A stretch of DNA of 64,000 nt from Bacteroidota bacterium. Its GTDB lineage: Bacteria > Bacteroidota > Ignavibacteria > UBA10030 > UBA6906. A program made the translations under genes and the position numbers. Positions 53,757-62,680 of the stretch are shown piece by piece (the stretch's first letter is position 1; the number at the start of each line of letters is the position of its first letter). Where the stretch lies: assembly GCA_030835135.1 (NCBI GenBank), contig JAUQWO010000064.1, forward strand, positions 1 to 64,000. The letters run 5' to 3'. The notes under the pieces are model-generated. The model made no database searches. It saw nothing but the letters and a program-made list of their open reading frames with translations, and was not told the origin of the DNA.

Positions 53757-54641
53757 ATGAAGAACCCGTCCCGGCTATTCAGGGCGCTGGAGCCCTGGCT
53801 GTATCTGCTGCCGACCCTCACGGGGCTGGCACTCTTCAGCGCGGGGGCGGTCGTAACCTCCTTTCTGATCAGCTTCACGACGTGGGACATGATCACGCCA
53901 CCCGAGCTGGTCTGGGCCGGCAATTACCTCTCGCTCTGGCGGTCCGACCTGTTCTGGGAGGTCGTCCTCAACACGCTGTACTTCATCCTCCTGGCGGTCC
54001 CCCTTTCGGTGAGCTGCTCCCTGGCCCTGGCGCTGGTGGCGAATACCGGACTCCGGGGGATCACCTTCTTCCGCACCGCATATTTCCTGCCGGTCGTGTC
54101 GTCGATGATCGCTGTTGCGCTGGTCTGGAGCTGGATATTCAATCCCGAGTACGGCCTGCTGAACTATCTGCTGGAGGAGGTCTTCGGCGTGAAAGGGCCG
54201 GCGTGGCTGCACAGCACGACATGGGCGATGCCGGCGATGGTGATCGTGACGGTGTGGAAGGGGCTCGGGTACTCGATGATCATCTTCCTGGCCGGATTGC
54301 AGAACATCCCACAGGACCTCTACCACGCCGCGACCATGGATGGTGCCGGGGCGTGGAAGCGATTCCGCCACATTACGCTCCCGATGCTTTCACCCACGAC
54401 GTTCTTTGTCCTGGTGATCACGCTCATCAACGCGTTCCAGGTGTTCGAACAGACGTACGTCCTCACGCGCGGCGGGCCGGCAAATTCGACGCTGACGATG
54501 AGCTACTATATCTACCAGAATGCGTTCCAGTACTTCCAGATGGGCAGGGCGGCAGCTTTGTCCTACGTCCTGTTCGCCGTGATCTTTGTCGTCACCCTCG
54601 TCCAGTTCCGGATCCAGAAGCGGTGGGTCTTCTATGCGTAG
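53757..54641 (+). CDS. ABC sugar permease, MalF/UgpA type
   Basis: The 294-residue inner-membrane protein has six membrane segments and the cytoplasmic EAA loop GAGAWKRFRHITLPMLSPTT, which docks the ATPase. The typical start LEPWLYLLPTLTGLALFS supports the MalF/UgpA branch. It starts ten bases after the enolase-type gene, and its stop overlaps the next permease start by eight bases. Confidence 0.92.
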   Translation: MKNPSRLFRALEPWLYLLPTLTGLALFSAGAVVTSFLISFTTWDMITPPELVWAGNYLSLWRSDLFWEVVLNTLYFILLAVPLSVSCSLALALVANTGLRGITFFRTAYFLPVVSSMIAVALVWSWIFNPEYGLLNYLLEEVFGVKGPAWLHSTTWAMPAMVIVTVWKGLGYSMIIFLAGLQNIPQDLYHAATMDGAGAWKRFRHITLPMLSPTTFFVLVITLINAFQVFEQTYVLTRGGPANSTLTMSYYIYQNAFQYFQMGRAAALSYVLFAVIFVVTLVQFRIQKRWVFYA

Positions 54642-55461
54642 GATCATCGGGAACACATTGCGCTACTTCCTGCTCACCGCGATCGCAGCCCTGATGGTGG
54701 GTCCGTTCCTGTGGATGGTGGCGACCTCTCTGATGGACCCCCAGGACATCTTCCATTTCCCTCCCCGGTGGATCCCCGACCGGTTCGACCTCCGGAACTA
54801 CGGCGCCATCATGGACGTGCTGCCGCTTGGCACCCTGTTGCTGAACAGCTTCGCGATCGCCGTGAGCGCAACGATCGGACAGCTCCTGAGCTGCACGCTG
54901 GCGGCATATGCGTTCGCGCGGATGGAGTTCCACGGGAAGAACGCGCTCTATTTCATATTGCTCGCCACGATGATGATCCCCGCGCAGGTTACGATGATCC
55001 CGACGTTCCTGATCATGCGCGCGGTCGGACTCATCGACACGCTCTACGCCCTCATCGTGCCGGCGTTCTTCGGCGGCGCCTTCGGCACATTCCTCCTGCG
55101 GCAGTTCTTCACCTCGATCCCCCGGGAGCTCGATGATGCCGCACGCATGGACGGGTGCGGACGGTTCCGCATCCTCTGGTCCATCTATCTGCCGCTCTCC
55201 CGGCCCGCGCTGGTGACGCTCGGGCTCTTCTCGTTCATGACGTACTGGAACGATCTGCTCGGGCCGGTGATCTATCTCTCGAGCACGGAACATGCGACGT
55301 TGACGATGGGGTTGGCCAGCCTGCAGTCGGGAACGATGGTGACGCGCTACGACCTGCTCATGGCGGGGTCTGTGTTGAGCGTGCTGCCGATCCTGGTGCT
55401 CCTCATCGTCGGACAGCAATGGTTCGTGAAAGGGGTTGCCACGACGGGGTTGAAGGGGTAA
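54634..55461 (+). CDS. ABC sugar permease, MalG/UgpE type
   Basis: The 275-residue product has six membrane segments and an EAA loop (AARMDGCGRFRILWSIYLPL). FLWMVATSLMDPQDIFHFPP at the N-terminus is typical of the MalG/UgpE branch. ATG 54634 (MRRIIGNTLRYFL) is chosen over the longer frame to 54586, which lies inside the previous gene. It pairs with the upstream permease and the lipoprotein at 50360. It ends the operon, four bases from the convergent URO-D-like gene, with no terminator visible between them. Confidence 0.92.
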   Translation: MRRIIGNTLRYFLLTAIAALMVGPFLWMVATSLMDPQDIFHFPPRWIPDRFDLRNYGAIMDVLPLGTLLLNSFAIAVSATIGQLLSCTLAAYAFARMEFHGKNALYFILLATMMIPAQVTMIPTFLIMRAVGLIDTLYALIVPAFFGGAFGTFLLRQFFTSIPRELDDAARMDGCGRFRILWSIYLPLSRPALVTLGLFSFMTYWNDLLGPVIYLSSTEHATLTMGLASLQSGTMVTRYDLLMAGSVLSVLPILVLLIVGQQWFVKGVATTGLKG

Positions 55462-55465
55462 CGGC

Positions 55466-56632
55466 CTAGATCATCGGGACATCGAACTCACCCAGCCGCA
55501 GCGGATAGCGCCCGTATTCCCGCACCAGCCTGACGATGTAGTCATACGCTTTCCCCGGTACGCCCCTCGAGACCGAGTGATCCGACTGGAAGATGAACCC
55601 GCCCCCTTTTGCGGCGTTCAGCTTCCGCAGGACATCCCTCCGGATCAGTTCAAGGTCACCCGTTTCCCATATCTGGATGTTGTTATTGCCACAGTATGCG
55701 ATGGTGGTGCCGTACCTCTTCTTGAGTGCCACGGCATCGAGCCCCGCCTTGGCCTCCAGAGGATTGTAGGCATCCACGCCGATCTCGATGAAATCGTCGA
55801 AGATCAGCTCAACGTTCCCGCAGCCGTGATAGATCACGGGGAGGTGATGCTTGTGGCATACGTCGATCATCGCCTTTACCCACGGCTTGAAATACGTGCG
55901 CCAGTAGGCGGGACTGAAGAGCATGGTGCGGGTGTAGGCAACATCACCCCAGATCACGAATCCATCCAGCATCCCACCGGCCGCATCGATCTGCGCCTTC
56001 ACGGTCTCCAGGTAGAATTCTCCGATCCTGTTGATGCAGGCGCCCAGCTCCTCGGGATACATGCCCATCCAGATGAGGGTGTTCGGTTGTCCGATCAACC
56101 GGGTCAGGCATTCGGAACATTCGAGCGTGCTTCCGTACACGGGGAAATCCGGATGCCACGACCGCACCGTCTCCACCCATGCCGGCGAGTTGCGCGTGAA
56201 CCCGTCGCCGACGCCCGCGATCTGATTGTCTCCTGCCTCGCAATACCGCCGCCGGTCCCAGGGATCGTCGAATGTGAAGGCCTGCAGTTGTTCGATGGTA
56301 CTGACATCGAACCCCATGTACTCCGGCATGGGATAATCGAACCGTTTGCGCAGCGTGCCTCCGAAGCCGGTCTTGACGACCACCTCCTGTGCATCTTCCC
56401 GGATGGTCTGGAAGGGCCGGATGTGCGGGTCCAGGTTCGGGTTGGTCACGATCCAATCAAGGTCGTAGTAGGTGTACGGCTCGGCGCTGTCCGGCAGGCC
56501 CAGCTCCTGCCGCCAGCGCCTGACAAAGCCTCCCCAGAAGAAATCGCTGATGGGTACCCGGTCGGCTTCTTCGTGCCGCAGGGTCCGGTTCATCCGGTCG
56601 AGCTTGGCCAGGCAGTTCGATGTCCGCTCCAC
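55466..56632 (-). CDS. URO-D-like methyltransferase/decarboxylase family protein
   Basis: The 388-residue protein is of the uroporphyrinogen-decarboxylase fold: DRVPISDFFWGGF, GDNQIAGVGDGFT, then WGDVAYTRTMLFSPAYWRTY and VIYHGCGNVELIFDDFI near residue 265, and GGGFIFQSDHSVSRGVP. The GCG-type Cys region and late D-x-x-x-x-x-x-P are seen in cobalamin-dependent methyltransferases of this family. Such genes often sit in sugar loci, with unknown substrates. I start at the GTG at 56632, preceded by GGAGGA; the ATG at 56650 puts that site inside the gene. Confidence 0.75.
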   Translation of the reverse strand: MERTSNCLAKLDRMNRTLRHEEADRVPISDFFWGGFVRRWRQELGLPDSAEPYTYYDLDWIVTNPNLDPHIRPFQTIREDAQEVVVKTGFGGTLRKRFDYPMPEYMGFDVSTIEQLQAFTFDDPWDRRRYCEAGDNQIAGVGDGFTRNSPAWVETVRSWHPDFPVYGSTLECSECLTRLIGQPNTLIWMGMYPEELGACINRIGEFYLETVKAQIDAAGGMLDGFVIWGDVAYTRTMLFSPAYWRTYFKPWVKAMIDVCHKHHLPVIYHGCGNVELIFDDFIEIGVDAYNPLEAKAGLDAVALKKRYGTTIAYCGNNNIQIWETGDLELIRRDVLRKLNAAKGGGFIFQSDHSVSRGVPGKAYDYIVRLVREYGRYPLRLGEFDVPMI

Positions 56633-56717
56633 GATCGCTCCTCCGTGCATGATGCATCAACGTGCCGCGAATGACGCAGGCACGCCCATCGATCCTTCTC
56701 CCGAGGCGGGAGGGGTC

Positions 56718-57059
56718 TCAGTCCAGATGAAAGACCTCTTCCATCGTCGCCCACCACTCCCCGGGAGCGCGATCGGCGACCGGCCGCTGCATGGGCATCA
56801 TGACGCTCCACCACTCCTGCGTCTTCGGATCGGCGGCCATCTTCGCCATGTCGGCAGCGAAGTCGTTCCCGGTATACTCCATGTATGCGAAGAGCTGGCC
56901 ATCCTTATGGAAGATGGAGTAGTTCTCGATGTTGCACGCCTTGATCATGGCCAGGATCTCCGGCCAGACAGCAGCGTGGTAGGCCTTGTACTTCTCGAAC
57001 TGTGCGGGGTCGACCCCGATGATCTGTCCGAAGCGTTTCACGACACGACCCTCCGACAT
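56718..57059 (-). CDS. rhaM: L-rhamnose mutarotase (cytoplasmic)
   Basis: The 113-residue enzyme interconverts the alpha and beta anomers of L-rhamnose or a related deoxysugar. Family blocks are clear: FEKYKAYHAAVWPEIL, IENYSIFHKDGQLFAYMEY, and the C-terminal MEEVFHLD. The conserved Tyr, His and Trp-rich end (TQEWWSVMMPMQRP) are present. No signal peptide. An exported paralogue lies at 59255. It lies 85 bases upstream of the URO-D-like gene on the same strand. Confidence 0.88.
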   Translation of the reverse strand: MSEGRVVKRFGQIIGVDPAQFEKYKAYHAAVWPEILAMIKACNIENYSIFHKDGQLFAYMEYTGNDFAADMAKMAADPKTQEWWSVMMPMQRPVADRAPGEWWATMEEVFHLD

Positions 57060-57384
57060 TGATGAGCGGTCAGCATCCGTTCACCGGAGCAGCTCCCACA
57101 CGAGGAGAGCTCTTGTGCTGCCCTCACCAGCAGTGAGCAGGCCGCACAGAAACCGCCGATGAGTCGCGGTGTGCCTCATGTGCACGGCGTTGACAACGAA
57201 TGAGTGAAGGTAGAGCAGAAGAGATCCGGGAGACCCTCCGGACGATGCAACATAGCCCGAACTTGCGCAAAAGTCAATTCCCCAGCGTGTGTTTGGCCCG
57301 ACGCGTAGGGGCCCTCCGGCATTGGGACCTTCCGAGCTCGATCCTGTACCCCGGATCATTGTGCCCCGGATCATCAGCGCGCGA
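57060..57384. other. Intergenic stretch before the symporter promoter
   Basis: About 325 bases between the mutarotase and the symporter region. A TTGACA at 57190 has no matching -10 box. I see no gene. Confidence 0.35.
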
Positions 57385-57413
57385 ATTGATTTTTGCGGTG
57401 GCGACTGCTATCT
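57385..57413 (+). promoter_or_regulatory. Candidate promoter of the SSS symporter gene
   Basis: TTGATT (57385-57390) and TATCTT (57408-57413) at 17-base spacing; the gene starts 37 bases downstream. Confidence 0.5.
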
Positions 57414-57449
57414 TGCGAGCCACTCCTCAATACTCTGAAGGTCTTTCCC

Positions 57450-59198
57450 GTGAACGAAGCAATGAGCGGTCTGGACTGGGGGATCATTGTAGCGTACCTG
57501 GTCGGTGTCGTCGGACTTGGGGTCGCGGCGGGGTTCCTGCGGCGCCGCGGGGGAGAAGGGAGCCACTACTTCCTTGCGGGGAACACACTGACGTGGCCGG
57601 TCATCGGTCTCGCCATGTTCGCCGCAAACATCTCGACGGTCCATCTGGTCAGCCTCGCGCAGACGGCATATCAGTACGGACTCGTCTACGGCAACTTCGA
57701 GTGGATGGCGGGGTTCACGCTCATCCTCCTCTCGCTCTTCTTCGCACCACTCTACCTCCGTTCGCGCGTGCCCACGCTTCCGGACTACCTCGAGCGCCGC
57801 TTCAACCGTCCCTGCCGTGACGTGCTCGCCATCGTCTCGCTCTTCTCGGCCATCGTCATCCATATCGGTGTGGCGCTGTACACGGCATCATGGGTCCTGT
57901 GCGGCATCCTGGAGATCTCACCTTCAGCCCCGATCTTCGGACTCGATGCCCTCATGGTCTTCATCGTCGCGCTCGGTGTGCTCACGGGCATCTATACGAT
58001 GCTCGGAGGGTTGCTCGCTGTGGTCTGGACCGAAAGTCTGCAGACCGTCCTGCTCCTTGTCGGCGCAGTGGCGATCACCATCGTGGGCTACGTCAAAGTG
58101 GGTGGATGGTCCGCTCTCTCTACAACGCTTGCCACCTATCCGCACCCGCTGGCGGGACAGGAAGGCATTCCACAGTCGACGGGCAATTTCCTCAGCATGG
58201 CCCGCTCCGCCAGCGATCCGAGTGGGCTCCCCTGGTATTCCGTGCTGCTCGGCTACCCGGTCCTCGGCATCTGGTACTGGTGTGCCGACCAGACGATCGT
58301 ACAGCGTGTACTCGCCGCCCGTGATGAGAAGCAGGCCCGCCTCGGCCCGCTCTTCTGCGCGTTCATCAAGATCCTGCCGGTCTTCTTCTTCGTGCTCCCG
58401 GGCGTCATCTGCGTCGCCCTCGTACAGCAGGGATATTTCGAAGGGGGTGGGCCCGCCCGGACCGCCGACACGTATACGTTCATGCTGACCCGCATGCTGC
58501 CGACGGGGTTGAAAGGACTCGTGGCCGCCGCCATGCTCGCTGCTGCCATGCAGACGTGCTCCGCGGCACTGAACTCCTCCGCCACCCTCTTCGCGTATGA
58601 CATCGTCAAGCGCTGGAGGCCGGCGACCACCGACCACCGCCTTGTCGTGATCGGCAAGGTCACCACCGTCGTTGCCACCGTCATGGCGATCGTGATCTCT
58701 CCGCTCTTCGGACAATACAACACGATCTTCGAAGGGCTGGCACGCCTCATCTCCTACGTGTCGCCGCCCATCACCGCGGTCTTCCTGTTCGGCGTGTTCT
58801 GGAAGAAGGCCACCGGACGGGCTGCCCTGCTGACACTGAGCGTGGGAGGCGCGATCGGGATGATCCTCTTCGCGCTGGACTTCTGGAAAGGGCCGATCGC
58901 GACGTCACTGGGTGGAGGCAGCCCCATGCTGGCCGGTGCCTTCGCCTGGTTCACGCACAACGTCATCCATGACTTCATGCTGCTCGCGTTCTATCTCCTC
59001 GTGGTCTGCTGCGGCATCATGGTGACGGTTTCTCTCTTCAAGCCCGAGCCGCTGAAGGCCGGGGCGCGACAGCTTGTCTGGGAGGATTGGCGCGAGCCGT
59101 TGCGGGGCGAAGCCCACGGCCATGCCCTTGGCAATTACCGGATCCTTTCCGGACTCGTACTCGCGGCGTTCATCATTCTGTACATCGTCTTCCAATGA
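57450..59198 (+). CDS. Sodium:solute symporter (SSS family)
   Basis: The 582-residue membrane protein of the SSS/SGLT family imports sugars or sugar acids with Na+. It has more than ten membrane segments. The N-terminal block is YFLAGNTLTWPVIGLAMFAA NISTVHLVSLA. The middle block is YWCADQTIVQRVLAARDEKQ, typical of sugar symporters. The C-terminal tail is VWEDWREPL. GTG 57450 has GAAGG eight bases upstream and is chosen over the longer frame. It sits between cytoplasmic and lipoprotein rhamnose mutarotase genes, which suggests a rhamnose-like substrate. Confidence 0.9.
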   Translation: MNEAMSGLDWGIIVAYLVGVVGLGVAAGFLRRRGGEGSHYFLAGNTLTWPVIGLAMFAANISTVHLVSLAQTAYQYGLVYGNFEWMAGFTLILLSLFFAPLYLRSRVPTLPDYLERRFNRPCRDVLAIVSLFSAIVIHIGVALYTASWVLCGILEISPSAPIFGLDALMVFIVALGVLTGIYTMLGGLLAVVWTESLQTVLLLVGAVAITIVGYVKVGGWSALSTTLATYPHPLAGQEGIPQSTGNFLSMARSASDPSGLPWYSVLLGYPVLGIWYWCADQTIVQRVLAARDEKQARLGPLFCAFIKILPVFFFVLPGVICVALVQQGYFEGGGPARTADTYTFMLTRMLPTGLKGLVAAAMLAAAMQTCSAALNSSATLFAYDIVKRWRPATTDHRLVVIGKVTTVVATVMAIVISPLFGQYNTIFEGLARLISYVSPPITAVFLFGVFWKKATGRAALLTLSVGGAIGMILFALDFWKGPIATSLGGGSPMLAGAFAWFTHNVIHDFMLLAFYLLVVCCGIMVTVSLFKPEPLKAGARQLVWEDWREPLRGEAHGHALGNYRILSGLVLAAFIILYIVFQ

Positions 59199-59254
59199 TC
59201 ATGCGGTCGGACGATCGCCCATCACTCATTTCTCACTCACACCGACGGTGCCCC

Positions 59255-59659
59255 ATGAGAACCTGCATCGCACTCCTCCTCGCGGTCATGCTGGCCGGCT
59301 GTTCGGCGGAACCCCCTGCGCCCAAACGCTTCGCATGGGTCACCGGGTTGAAACCGGAGAAGGCCGCATACTACAAGCAACTTCATGCCAACCCGTGGCC
59401 CTCGGTCAATCGTCGCCTCAAGGAAAGCCACATCCAGAATTATTCCATCCATCTCAGAGAGATCGAAGGGAAGCTGTACCTCTTCTCATGTCTGGAGTAC
59501 ACGGGGGATGACTGGACCGCGGATATGAAGATGATGGCCGCTGATCCTGAGACGCAGCGCTGGTGGAAGGAAACCGACCCATGCCAGGCGCCGCTCCCGG
59601 AGGCCGCGGCACAAGGAAAGATCTGGTCGGATATGGAAGAGGTGTACCACCTGCGGTAA
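59255..59659 (+). CDS. Exported rhamnose mutarotase-like lipoprotein
   Basis: The 134-residue product has a lipoprotein signal (CIALLLAVMLAGC), then a mutarotase fold. The matching blocks are KPEKAAYYKQLHANPWPSV, HIQNYSIHLREIEGKLYLF and DPETQRWWKETDPCQAPL, ending IWSDMEEVYHLR. Compare IENYSIFHKDGQLFAY and EEVFHLD of the cytoplasmic paralogue. It would act on deoxysugar anomers outside the cytoplasm just before uptake by the SSS symporter, whose gene ends 56 bases upstream. Start at ATG 59255. Confidence 0.8.
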   Translation: MRTCIALLLAVMLAGCSAEPPAPKRFAWVTGLKPEKAAYYKQLHANPWPSVNRRLKESHIQNYSIHLREIEGKLYLFSCLEYTGDDWTADMKMMAADPETQRWWKETDPCQAPLPEAAAQGKIWSDMEEVYHLR

Positions 59660-60021
59660 CAGGGAAACCGGACGGACGACGCCGATATGCCCGTTCCGGC
59701 AGGTCCGTCCGCAATGGTGCCACTCGCTTCACTGAACGGGTGGCCTCGCTGTCCCGCAAGTCCCGAAGGATCGACATACCCCCCGTCCCTCGAGCAAATC
59801 CAGGTATCGTCCGAACCGCGCCCGTGCGCGGAGCTGACCCCCGATGTCCCCACACCCGTGTGCGATGTTCCTTCCTCCCTTGATACCACGGTGTTGAAAA
59901 GAATCTCCCCGGCGACCGGAAATGGACCCACAGGCCGTTCACCTTTTCCGCGTTGGGGACATCAACCTCCAGAAGGTCACCGTCACCCAATCCATCACGG
60001 ATCAACCTGTGGAGGTACACT
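59660..60021. other. Gap of about 360 bases
   Basis: A hairpin GGACGGAC/GTCCGTCC (59670-59710) follows the mutarotase gene at once and may be a weak terminator, without T-tract. The rest shows no gene or clear promoter. Confidence 0.35.
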
Positions 60022-61350
60022 ATGAAGACCCTTGCCGCGATAATCCTCGCTCTCTTCGTCACAGCCCGATCGGCCGGTTGCGCGGTCCCGCAAACGGAGA
60101 AGGTCACGCTCTCCGGGCACCTCACCTGCCCCGCGGTCTCCACCGCCGGCGGGAAGGTCTATCTGCGCCTCGCCGTGAACACGCCCCGGTACCACCGGGA
60201 ATCCCGGAAGCCCATAAACCTGAGCGTCGTTCTGGACCGGAGCGGGTCGATGTCCGAGGAATCCAAGATCGAGCACGCAAAGGCCGCCCTTCGTGCTCTC
60301 GTCGATCAGCTGCATCACGATGATATCTTCTCCCTGGTCATCTATGACGATGTGGTGGACGTGCTCCGCCCGGCCGCGAGGGTCGGCAGCAACAAGGAGG
60401 GAATCCGGTCGCTTATCGACGAGATCGCACCGCGCGGATGGACGAACCTCGGCGGGGGGATGCTGGAAGGGTTCCATCAGGTCCAGAAGAATACCGGCCG
60501 CGAATACGTCAACCGCGTGATCCTGCTGTCCGATGGACTTGCGAACCAGGGAATCACGGATCCGGAGCGCCTTGCCGGTATCGCGCGCAAGCAACGGGAC
60601 CGTGCGATCTCCCTTTCCACCATCGGCGTCGGACTCGACTACAACGAGAACCTGATGGTCGGCCTTTCGGAGAACGGTGGAGGCAATTACTACTTCCTCG
60701 AGAGCTCGCGCAACCTGGCGTCGGTCCTCCGCAAGGAGTTCGACCGGCTCGGCGATGTAATGGCGCAGAACGTGACGATCGAGATCGAGCTCGGCCGGGG
60801 CGTGCGGTTGCTCGATGCCATCGGGTACACGCATAGCACCTCCGGACGGACAGTGTCGATCCCGGTCGGCGACCTGTATGGTGAGGAGACGCGCGATATC
60901 ACGCTCGAACTGGACGTCCCCCCGGGCACCGGTTCGTTGACCGTGGCGAACGGCAAACTGACATCACATTCTCCTTCCGCGGCGGGCGACCTTGGATCGT
61001 TCGAAAGCGGGGTCCGCTATGAAGCCGATGTCGCGGCGATCGAACGTCAGCGTGATATGTCGGAACAGGCACGCGCGGATGTGGCGGTGTCGACGCGCGA
61101 TGTCCACCGGGCGATGGAATCGCTGGACAAGGGTGACCGTGAAGAGGCAACGCGGACACTGGCGGGTGCGGGACAGGCGTTGATGTCATCCCCCGCCGCC
61201 GCAGCACCCGGTCCGGGGTCTGACGCGATCCGGGAACAGGTGCAACGGCTCCGCAACTACACCGACACGCTGCGGAGCGGGAGCCAGGATGCCCGTCGGG
61301 CAAAGAAGGCGATCCAGTACGAGAACTACCAGCAGCAGAAGCAGCGGTAG
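60022..61350 (+). CDS. Exported von Willebrand factor A-domain protein
   Basis: The 442-residue product has a signal peptide (MKTLAAIILALFVTARSAG) and a VWA domain at about 70-240. Its metal-ion adhesion site is visible: VVLDRSGSM, T in GWTNLGGGM, and D in LLSDGLANQG. After the VWA domain comes a beta region (about 245-340) and a helical, Gln-rich end. ATG 60022 has GGAGGT six bases upstream. VWA proteins bind metal-dependent partners on the cell surface or in the periplasm; the partner here is unknown. Confidence 0.85.
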   Translation: MKTLAAIILALFVTARSAGCAVPQTEKVTLSGHLTCPAVSTAGGKVYLRLAVNTPRYHRESRKPINLSVVLDRSGSMSEESKIEHAKAALRALVDQLHHDDIFSLVIYDDVVDVLRPAARVGSNKEGIRSLIDEIAPRGWTNLGGGMLEGFHQVQKNTGREYVNRVILLSDGLANQGITDPERLAGIARKQRDRAISLSTIGVGLDYNENLMVGLSENGGGNYYFLESSRNLASVLRKEFDRLGDVMAQNVTIEIELGRGVRLLDAIGYTHSTSGRTVSIPVGDLYGEETRDITLELDVPPGTGSLTVANGKLTSHSPSAAGDLGSFESGVRYEADVAAIERQRDMSEQARADVAVSTRDVHRAMESLDKGDREEATRTLAGAGQALMSSPAAAAPGPGSDAIREQVQRLRNYTDTLRSGSQDARRAKKAIQYENYQQQKQR

Positions 61351-61376
61351 ATTGGGTGGGACGGCAGTGTGACAGG

Positions 61377-61404
61377 CCGGCGGGGTGCATCAATGCCCCG
61401 CCGG
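61377..61404 (+). terminator. Hairpin terminator after the VWA gene
   Basis: CCGGCGGGG (61377-61385) and CCCCGCCGG (61396-61404) form a 9-bp stem. It lies 26 bases past the stop and is followed by TCGTTTG, so the T-tract is weak. Confidence 0.5.
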
Positions 61405-61488
61405 TCGTTTGTCCGGCGGTCATGGTGCCAGAGATCAGCAAACCCACTCCCCGCCGAACACGGACCCGTGTCGCACGGCGTCCCCGTC

Positions 61489-61516
61489 TTGCAATTCACA
61501 GTCCCTTTCGTATGTT
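61489..61516 (+). promoter_or_regulatory. Candidate promoter of the GT-C-like gene
   Basis: TTGCAA (61489-61494) and TATGTT (61511-61516) with 16-base spacing, about 30 bases before the start codon. Confidence 0.4.
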
Positions 61517-61545
61517 GTATCGACGTGCAGAAGAGGATGCCTACT

Positions 61546-62640
61546 GTGAAACGGTTCCTTCCCGCGGTTCTCCTTGCCCTGACGGTCGGTGGTCTCTACC
61601 TCCCGCTCGCCCGGTACGGGTATGTGCACGACGATCTCGTGATGATCCGGAGCATTTCCGCATCACGCGTACCGGACCTCTCTCCCGTCGGCACGACCTT
61701 CTATCGTCCCATGGGGACCTTGTATTGTCACACCGTCTACGCCGTCTTCGGCATGAACACGGCAGGGTTCCATCTCCTCGCCATCATCATGCTCTACATC
61801 ACGGCTCTTGTCGTCCGGCGCGTGGCCGCCGCACTGACCCGGGATGACGTGATCGCGTGGGGCGCGGCATTCCTGTATGCAGCCGCTGCACATCTTCACC
61901 TGGATGCGCAGATGTGGATGGTCGGGGTCTTCGACAATGGGGCCACGCTCTTCTCGCTCCTGTGTCTGCTCATGATCATGCGTGGTCAGACGTGGCTCTC
62001 CGCACTCTGGTTCGCCATCGCACTCGGGTTCAAGGAGAGCGCGGCCCCCATCGTGGTCGTCCTTGCATTCTGGATCATGGTACACGGACAGGGCAGGAAA
62101 GCGATCCTGCAGATGTGGCCGCACGCTCTGGTCCTGATCGCCTGGATCATCATGAAAAGCATGGGCACCCATCCGCTCGCGATCACAGACGACCACCCCT
62201 ATGCCTGGGGCCTGCTCGGTGGGCACATTCTGAAGAACATCGGGCTCTATGTCACCTGGCTGATCCCGGTACCGTTCGGCTTCCTGGCGATCATCGCCCT
62301 GATGGGATGGACGTGCATTCGCAGACCGGCGATCGGGGTGTTCCTGTTGATCTGGACACTCCTGATGCTCCTGCCCCCGGTCATCCTCGTTCAGCATGCA
62401 TTCCGCTACTACGCGATCATGGCACTTCCCCCTGTCGCCATTGGCATGGCGATCGCCATCCGCTCACTCCCCTTCCCCCGACAATGGCAAACGGCTTCCA
62501 TCGTCGCGATCGCGACGATCCAGATCGTCGCGAATCTCTTCTTCATCCAGGGACATGTGGGCAGGGGGATCCACGACGATGAGCCGGCACGGGATGATGG
62601 CTACAACCATCTGATCCGCCGGTCGCTCCAGGGAGAATAG
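61546..62640 (+). CDS. GT-C-like polytopic membrane protein
   Basis: The 364-residue product has about ten membrane segments. After the first span comes YGYVHDDLVMIRSI, an Asp-Asp loop like the catalytic first outer loop of GT-C glycosyltransferases (protein mannosyltransferase/TMTC type). FYRPMGTLYCHTVYAVFGMN is the matching second feature. It would move a lipid-linked sugar onto an acceptor. I start at GTG 61546, with GAAGAGG nine bases upstream; an in-frame ATG at 61537 is too close to that site. Confidence 0.7.
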   Translation: MKRFLPAVLLALTVGGLYLPLARYGYVHDDLVMIRSISASRVPDLSPVGTTFYRPMGTLYCHTVYAVFGMNTAGFHLLAIIMLYITALVVRRVAAALTRDDVIAWGAAFLYAAAAHLHLDAQMWMVGVFDNGATLFSLLCLLMIMRGQTWLSALWFAIALGFKESAAPIVVVLAFWIMVHGQGRKAILQMWPHALVLIAWIIMKSMGTHPLAITDDHPYAWGLLGGHILKNIGLYVTWLIPVPFGFLAIIALMGWTCIRRPAIGVFLLIWTLLMLLPPVILVQHAFRYYAIMALPPVAIGMAIAIRSLPFPRQWQTASIVAIATIQIVANLFFIQGHVGRGIHDDEPARDDGYNHLIRRSLQGE

Positions 62641-62643
62641 GAC

Positions 62644-62673
62644 CCGGGGCGGGACCGCGATCGCCCGCCCCGG
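62644..62673. terminator. Bidirectional terminator between convergent genes
   Basis: CCGGGGCGGG (62644-62653) pairs with CCCGCCCCGG (62664-62673), a 10-bp stem between the stops of the GT-C-like and terC genes. No T-tract. Confidence 0.5.
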
Positions 62674-62680
62674 TCACATA

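Noticed and set aside
57190-57218. Promoter at TTGACA 57190
   Set aside because: The -10 position reads GAGCAG; the pair at 57385-57413 fits better.
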